This document shows positions 59,540 to 64,000 of a stretch of DNA of 64,000 nucleotides, one piece after another; the stretch's first letter is position 1; each line of letters starts with the position of its first letter. Source of the stretch: Myroides sp. NP-2. GTDB lineage: Bacteria > Bacteroidota > Bacteroidia > Flavobacteriales > Flavobacteriaceae. A model generated the notes under the pieces. The model worked only from the letters and a program-made list of their open reading frames with translations, searched no databases and had not been told where the DNA came from. A program made the translations under genes and the position numbers. The stretch lies in assembly GCF_014145665.1 (NCBI RefSeq), contig NZ_JACHTD010000001.1, forward strand, positions 248,001-312,000. Reading direction: 5' to 3'.

Positions 59540-59579
59540 GACAGCCTCTTTTTGTATGTTATAAAACGGGACTTTTCTC
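59540..59579 (+). repeat. Right copy of the imperfect direct repeat
   Basis: Starts GACAGCCTCTTTTTGTATG and runs through TATAAAACGGGACTTTTC, matching 58962-58999. Beyond it, 59580-59950 is AT-rich with no gene, exact promoter box or repeat that I could see before the ATG at 59951. Confidence 0.6.
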
Positions 59580-59950
59580 ATGTCCCATCCTGAAATAATG
59601 GTACACAACTGCAACAGAAGTAGGATAATTCACTATTGCTTGATCGGTGTAGTCGTTGAGGTTTGTTCAATTTTATTTAGATTGATTAAATCAATGGCAA
59701 AATATGGGGGTGAGTAAGGATGAAAAACTTTTATTTTTAAATGAAATGCTTGTTTTTATGTGAATAATTATATTTTGATTGTTAAATTTTCTTTTTAATT
59801 GATATTTCATTTTGTTTATTTTTTTTGAGCTCTTGTTATTTAGTTTATTTTAACTTAATTTAGGCGGCTTTGAGAATGCCTCTTATCAAGTCAAAGGGAA
59901 GGTCTCAGGTAGAATCCTTTTTTTAATAACAAACCTTATTATACTCAATT

Positions 59951-62893
59951 ATGAAACAGAACTACGTCTTCCTACTCGGTATTTTTTTGCTATTAAGTAC
60001 TTCCGTTTATGCGCAATACTATAAAAATCATCATATTGCTCCTGCACCTTGGCAGTATTGGAGTACAGCGAATCAAATTGTAATTGGTACACTGTCATCA
60101 GATCCTGTAAATGTGACATTGAAAAAGAGCGATGGGACGAATTTGACAACTTTAACGGTTACAGTTAATAATCCGGTTACTTATCGCTTTGCTGGAGAGG
60201 CAAATACGCTGACTAGAAATGTGTTAGATACAACGTATGATGACCGGGGATTATTGGTCGAGGCGAGTGAACCTGTTTTAGTAAACCTTCGAAATATAGC
60301 TTCGGATGCTTCCGTGGGTTGGACTTCCTTAGGGGTTGAGAACATAAAGGGAAACGCTTCTCTAGTTAGTTTTGGGGAAGAAGGATTAGGAGTAGAATTT
60401 CGCTTGGGCTACTACAGACAGAGTACGCAAGGACTTTATTCCAATGCACCAGTATATTCCGTATTGGCTACGGAAGACGAAACTGAAGTTGAAGTGGAAC
60501 AAGCAACGGGTGTGACTACCTTTACCTTAGAAGCTGGACAAAGTCGATTGTTTAAAGCGCCATTAGGAGCCTATTTAAAATCCAATAAATCCGTAGTTGT
60601 CAATGTGGGAAACTGGGGTGATACACCGGGCTTATGTGGTCCAGGGGGAATTAATGGTCAAGATGGAACCTTTGATCAAATTGCACCAGTTCACATGTTA
60701 GGTAATCGATATTTGGTTGTACGTGGAGAGGGAACCATTCCCAATACAACACAACGCAATCAGTTTCTGGGATCTGAACAAAGCTTAATCGTCTCAACAA
60801 AAGACAATACTACTGTAACCATTTCGAGCTTTAACGCACAGGGTGCAGCAACAGGAGCTACTATTACTCAAGTCTTGGCCAACGCAGGGGATTACTATTC
60901 ATTCTATCACGGAGATGGAATAAATGCCAATTCTTCGAGCTTGATCGTTTCGGATAATGAAGTCATTGTATACGCTGGAACAGCTGTAGAATGCGAAACA
61001 GATATTTCTACCGTATTGCCAATTGGCGGGTGTGCGGGATCAATTAATATTCAAACGACAAAATTTGTCAATTACAACAATGGCGGACTGCCTTATATGG
61101 GATTTGCCATTATTGAACATCAAACAGAGGTTGTTTATCTCAATGAACAAAATATAGAAACACTGACCAACAGAACACGTACTCCTCTCGGAAATAGTGG
61201 ACTCTACATGATTACATTTGATCGCACGTCTATCGGAAACCCTGAAAATATTATTTTGCGCTCTGACTTGCCTTTAACCGCTAGTTTGGTTCAGCAAGGA
61301 GACGGGTTTTCCATGTCCGCTTTTTTCTCCTCTTTTGGGCAAGCTGCACAAGTACCTGTCGAGGTGAAACAAAATGAAAATTGTACCGTGCGATTAGAAT
61401 CAACAGAGGATTCTATCGAGTATGAGTGGTTCTTAAACGGAGAGCTAATAGAAGTGACAACTGAGAATTTTCTGGATGTGGCAACAAGTGGTTTGTATTC
61501 GGTGAGAATAAAAAAAGATTGTGGTTGGAGTAATCGCTCTTTGCCCTTGGATGTAATCGTTAAACCTTGTACTGACTTATCTATTACCAAAGCGGTGAAA
61601 TCACAAGAAGATGGTTTTGCAATTTTTGTAATTACGGTCAAAAACTTAGATGAAATTTTTACAGATCCTCAGGTAATGATGACGGATTTATTGCCTTCTG
61701 GATACGAGTTTGTAAGTTATACTGCTGATAAAGGAACCTACGATGCTGCAACAGGAGAGTGGACAATTGGCGCACTTGCTCCTCAAGAGGAAGTGCGTAT
61801 CGAAATTAAAGTAAAAATCAAAGAAGCAGGCGAGTACCTCAATAAGGCTACAGTAAAAGGAGATAATATAGACCCTCATCCAGACAACAATGAAGCACAA
61901 GCAATCGTCGCTTTAGGTAAATTGGCCTTTACTAAAAAAGTAGTTGATCGCGAATACAACCGCATTGGCGACAAGATTGAATACGAAATCCTAGTGGAGA
62001 ATATTGGAGAAACAATCGTTACTAATATCGTGCTTACGGATGAAAATGCGGATGCTGCCTCCTTGAGCCCTTCGCGTATTGCTGAATTAAAACCTGGAGA
62101 ATCTCAAGTCGTTGTGGCTTATCACACCATTACAGTCGAAGATTTTAGAGCTAAACACGTGATTAATCAAGCGAAACTCGTAGCGCAAACCTCAAGTGGT
62201 GCAATGGAACAAGTATCGGATGACCCAACAACACCAGAGCGCAATGATCCTACTATTGCTACTATTTTGTATCAAGCCGATTTGCACGCAACTAAAGATG
62301 ATGGTATTGCTTACTATATCCCTGGACAAGAAACGACCTACACTATCACAGTAGAGAATAAAGGACCAGGATCAGCTGTAAATGTAGAAGTGGTTGACTA
62401 TATGCCTGTGGGGGTACAACAAATGCGATGGTCTAGCTCTCTTGGAACTACAGGTACTGGAGATTTGATCGATATGCTATCGCTTTTAGATGTTGGAGAT
62501 ACCGTAACCTATGAAGTGACGTTGACTATTCCGTTAGAACACACCCAGGCGTTTATCAATGTAGTGAGTGTAGAGGCTGCTGATAATGAGGATCCTGTGG
62601 AGGCTTGTGATACTTGTATGGACATCAACTACCAAAAAGTATTTATACCGAAGGGAATCTCACCAAATGGCGATGGGTTAAACGACTTTTTGGACTTGAG
62701 TAACTACAATGTTGAGCGTTTGAAAATATACAATCGCTTAGGTAAATTAGTGTACAAAGCAGGAAAATATCAGAAAGAATGGTATGGACAATCTGAGTCA
62801 GGAAACAAGTTGCTTCCATCTGGAACGTATTTTTACGTGATGGAAAACATTTTAAATGATACCTATACGGGTTGGATTTACCTGATATATTAG
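59951..62893 (+). CDS. T9SS type B secreted protein with DUF11-like repeats
   Basis: Secreted protein of 980 aa with a signal peptide (1-22, MKQNYVFLLGIFLL to SVYAQ). The N-terminal half (about 23-470) is beta-rich with runs such as LNRYLVVRGEG-like strands (seen as HMLGNRYLVVRGEG), resembling the IgGFc-binding-protein-type domain; this assignment is tentative. Next is an Ig-like domain (about 475-540), then three DUF11-type domains starting near residues 541, 657 and 777 (for example TDLSITKAV and DLHATKDDG), and a C-terminal type B sorting domain (about 896-980: FIPKGISPNGDGLNDFLDL, IYNRLGKLVYKAG). Secretion by T9SS/SprA is well supported; function is not. Unlike the earlier surface protein, no PorP/SprF gene follows. 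Ends at a terminator. Confidence 0.88.
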   Translation: MKQNYVFLLGIFLLLSTSVYAQYYKNHHIAPAPWQYWSTANQIVIGTLSSDPVNVTLKKSDGTNLTTLTVTVNNPVTYRFAGEANTLTRNVLDTTYDDRGLLVEASEPVLVNLRNIASDASVGWTSLGVENIKGNASLVSFGEEGLGVEFRLGYYRQSTQGLYSNAPVYSVLATEDETEVEVEQATGVTTFTLEAGQSRLFKAPLGAYLKSNKSVVVNVGNWGDTPGLCGPGGINGQDGTFDQIAPVHMLGNRYLVVRGEGTIPNTTQRNQFLGSEQSLIVSTKDNTTVTISSFNAQGAATGATITQVLANAGDYYSFYHGDGINANSSSLIVSDNEVIVYAGTAVECETDISTVLPIGGCAGSINIQTTKFVNYNNGGLPYMGFAIIEHQTEVVYLNEQNIETLTNRTRTPLGNSGLYMITFDRTSIGNPENIILRSDLPLTASLVQQGDGFSMSAFFSSFGQAAQVPVEVKQNENCTVRLESTEDSIEYEWFLNGELIEVTTENFLDVATSGLYSVRIKKDCGWSNRSLPLDVIVKPCTDLSITKAVKSQEDGFAIFVITVKNLDEIFTDPQVMMTDLLPSGYEFVSYTADKGTYDAATGEWTIGALAPQEEVRIEIKVKIKEAGEYLNKATVKGDNIDPHPDNNEAQAIVALGKLAFTKKVVDREYNRIGDKIEYEILVENIGETIVTNIVLTDENADAASLSPSRIAELKPGESQVVVAYHTITVEDFRAKHVINQAKLVAQTSSGAMEQVSDDPTTPERNDPTIATILYQADLHATKDDGIAYYIPGQETTYTITVENKGPGSAVNVEVVDYMPVGVQQMRWSSSLGTTGTGDLIDMLSLLDVGDTVTYEVTLTIPLEHTQAFINVVSVEAADNEDPVEACDTCMDINYQKVFIPKGISPNGDGLNDFLDLSNYNVERLKIYNRLGKLVYKAGKYQKEWYGQSESGNKLLPSGTYFYVMENILNDTYTGWIYLIY

Positions 62894-62930
62894 AATCGTC
62901 TTTTTATATTTTTAGTTTATAGTTCAACAG

Positions 62931-62965
62931 AGCTGCTTTCCCTTGGGAAGGTAGCTTTTTTTATT
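62931..62965 (+). terminator. Terminator after the DUF11-containing T9SS gene
   Basis: AGCTGCTTTCCC (62931-62942) pairs with GGGAAGGTAGCT (62945-62956) with two wobble pairs, followed by TTTTTTTATTTT. The rest of the 304-nt gap to 63197 is AT-rich; I see no further gene or exact -7 box. Confidence 0.72.
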
Positions 62966-63197
62966 TTGTCTTCACAAGATGTAAAGGGTTATTAAAAAAA
63001 TAAAAGGCGTATGCTCAAAAGAAAGAGAGAGACTAAATAAATGGTGATAATATTGTGTGATTTTTGTATATTTTTTTAAAAAAAGAGTATAAATGTTTCT
63101 AATTGATGTTTTTTGTTGTTAAAGTGTGTATTAAAAATTTGTCAAATTATTATATATTTTTATATTTACTAGATAAGAAATAAAATAATAGTTAATT

Positions 63198-64000
63198 ATG
63201 ATAAAAAAGGTATTGTCATTATCCCTTCTAACTTTAATTACCGCCTCTACCTATGCAGGGGGTTACAGAGTTAGTATGCAAGGAAACAGACAGCTTGCGA
63301 TGGGACATGCTGGAGTAGCTGTTATTAGTAGTGGTGCAGAATCACTATTTTTTAATCCTGCAGCATCGGTTTATCTGGACGATAAGTTCAATTTCTCTGC
63401 GGGGATGAACTATTTGGTCGCAGATACCAAGTTTCAAAATGAAACATATGGTTGGGAAAATGAAACGCGTAACCCAGGGACGCCCTTTTACCTCTACGGG
63501 ACCTATAAGGCAACGGATTGGTTAACGGTTGGTTTAGCTGTTTATACGCCTTATGGAAGTGCAGTTGATTGGGATCGCGATTGGCAAGGATCACATTTGG
63601 TCAATAATATCGATCTAAAAGCTTTTTATTTTCAGCCGACTATCGCTGTTAAAGTAAGTAAGCATTTTAGTTTTGGTGGAGGACCTATTTTTGTCAATGG
63701 TGGCGTTACCTTTGATCGAAACGTTTCTCGCAGTATGACCAATGAAGAGGGCAAGAGAACAAGCGTAGAAATTGAAGCCAAAAATGTTACCGCTTGGGGA
63801 TGGACAGCTGGATATCTCGTAAATGTCGATGACCATCTGCGCTTAGGGATGAACTACCGCTCTGAAATTATCATGAAAGAAAATAGTGGGAAAGCGCGTT
63901 TTTCCAATGCGCCAGCTTTTGGAAGTGCGATGTTTAAAGACGGCAAAATTAAAGCTGAAATGCCATTGCCTGCTGAGTTAACCGTTGGTGCTTCTTACTC
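63198..64000 (+). CDS. FadL/OmpP1-family outer membrane transport protein (partial, cut by window edge)
   Basis: The ATG at 63198 opens 267 codons with no stop. Signal peptide about residues 1-20 (MIKKVLSLSLLTLITASTYA). The N-terminus GGYRVSMQGNRQLAMGHAG and the nearby SLFFNPAAS are the OmpP1/FadL hatch-domain signature. The rest shows alternating beta-strands (for example YFQPTIAVKVSKHFSFGGG). Members transport hydrophobic compounds such as long-chain fatty acids across the outer membrane. The C-terminal part of the barrel is beyond the window. Confidence 0.9.
   Translation, partial: MIKKVLSLSLLTLITASTYAGGYRVSMQGNRQLAMGHAGVAVISSGAESLFFNPAASVYLDDKFNFSAGMNYLVADTKFQNETYGWENETRNPGTPFYLYGTYKATDWLTVGLAVYTPYGSAVDWDRDWQGSHLVNNIDLKAFYFQPTIAVKVSKHFSFGGGPIFVNGGVTFDRNVSRSMTNEEGKRTSVEIEAKNVTAWGWTAGYLVNVDDHLRLGMNYRSEIIMKENSGKARFSNAPAFGSAMFKDGKIKAEMPLPAELTVGASY

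Larger units (their letters stand above)
58943..59551. mobile_element. Possible decayed mobile element bounded by imperfect terminal inverted repeats
   Basis: AAAGAGGGTGTCCCAAAA at 58943-58960 and TTTTAAGACAGCCTCTTT at 59534-59551 are inverted, 15 of 18 bases matching; together they frame a 609-bp gene-free segment. Internal palindromes and inverted 13-bp copies are described separately. No transposase ORF or confident target-site duplication was found, so it may be a MITE-like or interspersed repeat. This gene-free interval 58904-59950 is the longest in the window. Confidence 0.3.

Noticed and set aside
1..64000. CRISPR arrays, rRNA genes, intact IS elements and prophage genes
   Set aside because: No regularly spaced repeats, no rRNA sequence, no transposase, integrase or structural phage gene is visible on either strand.

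Overview
The window is about 64 kb of AT-rich chromosome from a Bacteroidota bacterium, almost certainly a member of the Flavobacteriaceae (Flavobacterium/Myroides-like; the genus cannot be fixed from this stretch). The evidence is the alternative complex III plus caa3-type oxidase cluster, the gliding/type IX secretion gene sprA, PorP/SprF and gliding-motility-type C-terminal secretion domains, the CBS/nadK/DUF6089/uppS/bamA/skp block, absence of Shine-Dalgarno leaders, and at least 13 exact copies of the Bacteroidota -7 promoter box TAnnTTTG just upstream of transcription units. No rRNA, tRNA, CRISPR array, phage or intact insertion sequence was seen. It reads mostly as core genome.

Layout. 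1-357: end of a SPOR-domain protein (minus). 576-11825: one respiratory operon, actABCDEF (quinol:cytochrome c/oxidase oxidoreductase, alternative complex III) followed by coxB and coxA, closed by a strong terminator. 11910-16238: ruvB, queG, maeB. 16329-25095: ruvA, the giant sprA (2455 aa), gcvH and a VanZ-like gene. 25143-31035: deoC, then the second respiratory block (cyoE heme O synthase, two subunit III-type proteins, a subunit IV-type protein) and, after a terminator/promoter junction, a copper/assembly module (a cysteine-free SCO-like protein, SCO1, DUF420/CtaM-like, and a 74-aa CxxC protein). 31137-34498: TolC and membrane-fusion efflux genes with tsaB. 34503-37271 (minus): MscS-like channel and a DUF255/thioredoxin-domain protein. 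37460-39736: phosphate transporter. 39868-40767 (minus): double-headed NifU/Nfu scaffold. 41074-48119: a 2008-aa repeat-rich T9SS type B surface protein with its PorP/SprF partner. 48169-48678: gamma carbonic anhydrase-like. 48763-57322 (minus): murI; the envelope block CBS, nadK, DUF6089, uppS, bamA, long OmpH, short OmpH. 57417-58903: pdxJ and an alpha/beta hydrolase. 58904-59950: a 1-kb gene-free interval with many palindromes that looks like a decayed mobile or interspersed element. 59951-62893: a second T9SS type B protein. 63198-64000: start of a FadL/OmpP1 porin, cut by the window edge.

How it fits together. The two respiratory blocks supply a complete menaquinol-to-oxygen branch: ACIII takes electrons from quinol, passes them to the caa3-type oxidase (CoxB CuA, CoxA heme/CuB), with CyoE making heme O and SCO1/DUF420/CxxC proteins probably metallating the oxidase. 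The envelope block makes and inserts outer-membrane beta-barrels (BamA, Skp-like chaperones, UppS lipid carrier), on which SprA, PorP/SprF and FadL depend; SprA in turn exports the two CTD-bearing proteins. No wholly new system with a defined function could be demonstrated. The best candidates for a second look are the structured 58.9-59.6 kb element, the terminator/promoter fusions with very uniform leader spacing, the cysteine-free SCO paralogue with its small CxxC neighbour, the nested palindrome ahead of the DUF6089-uppS-bamA unit, the extremely long coiled-coil OmpH protein, and the 12-repeat T9SS protein.
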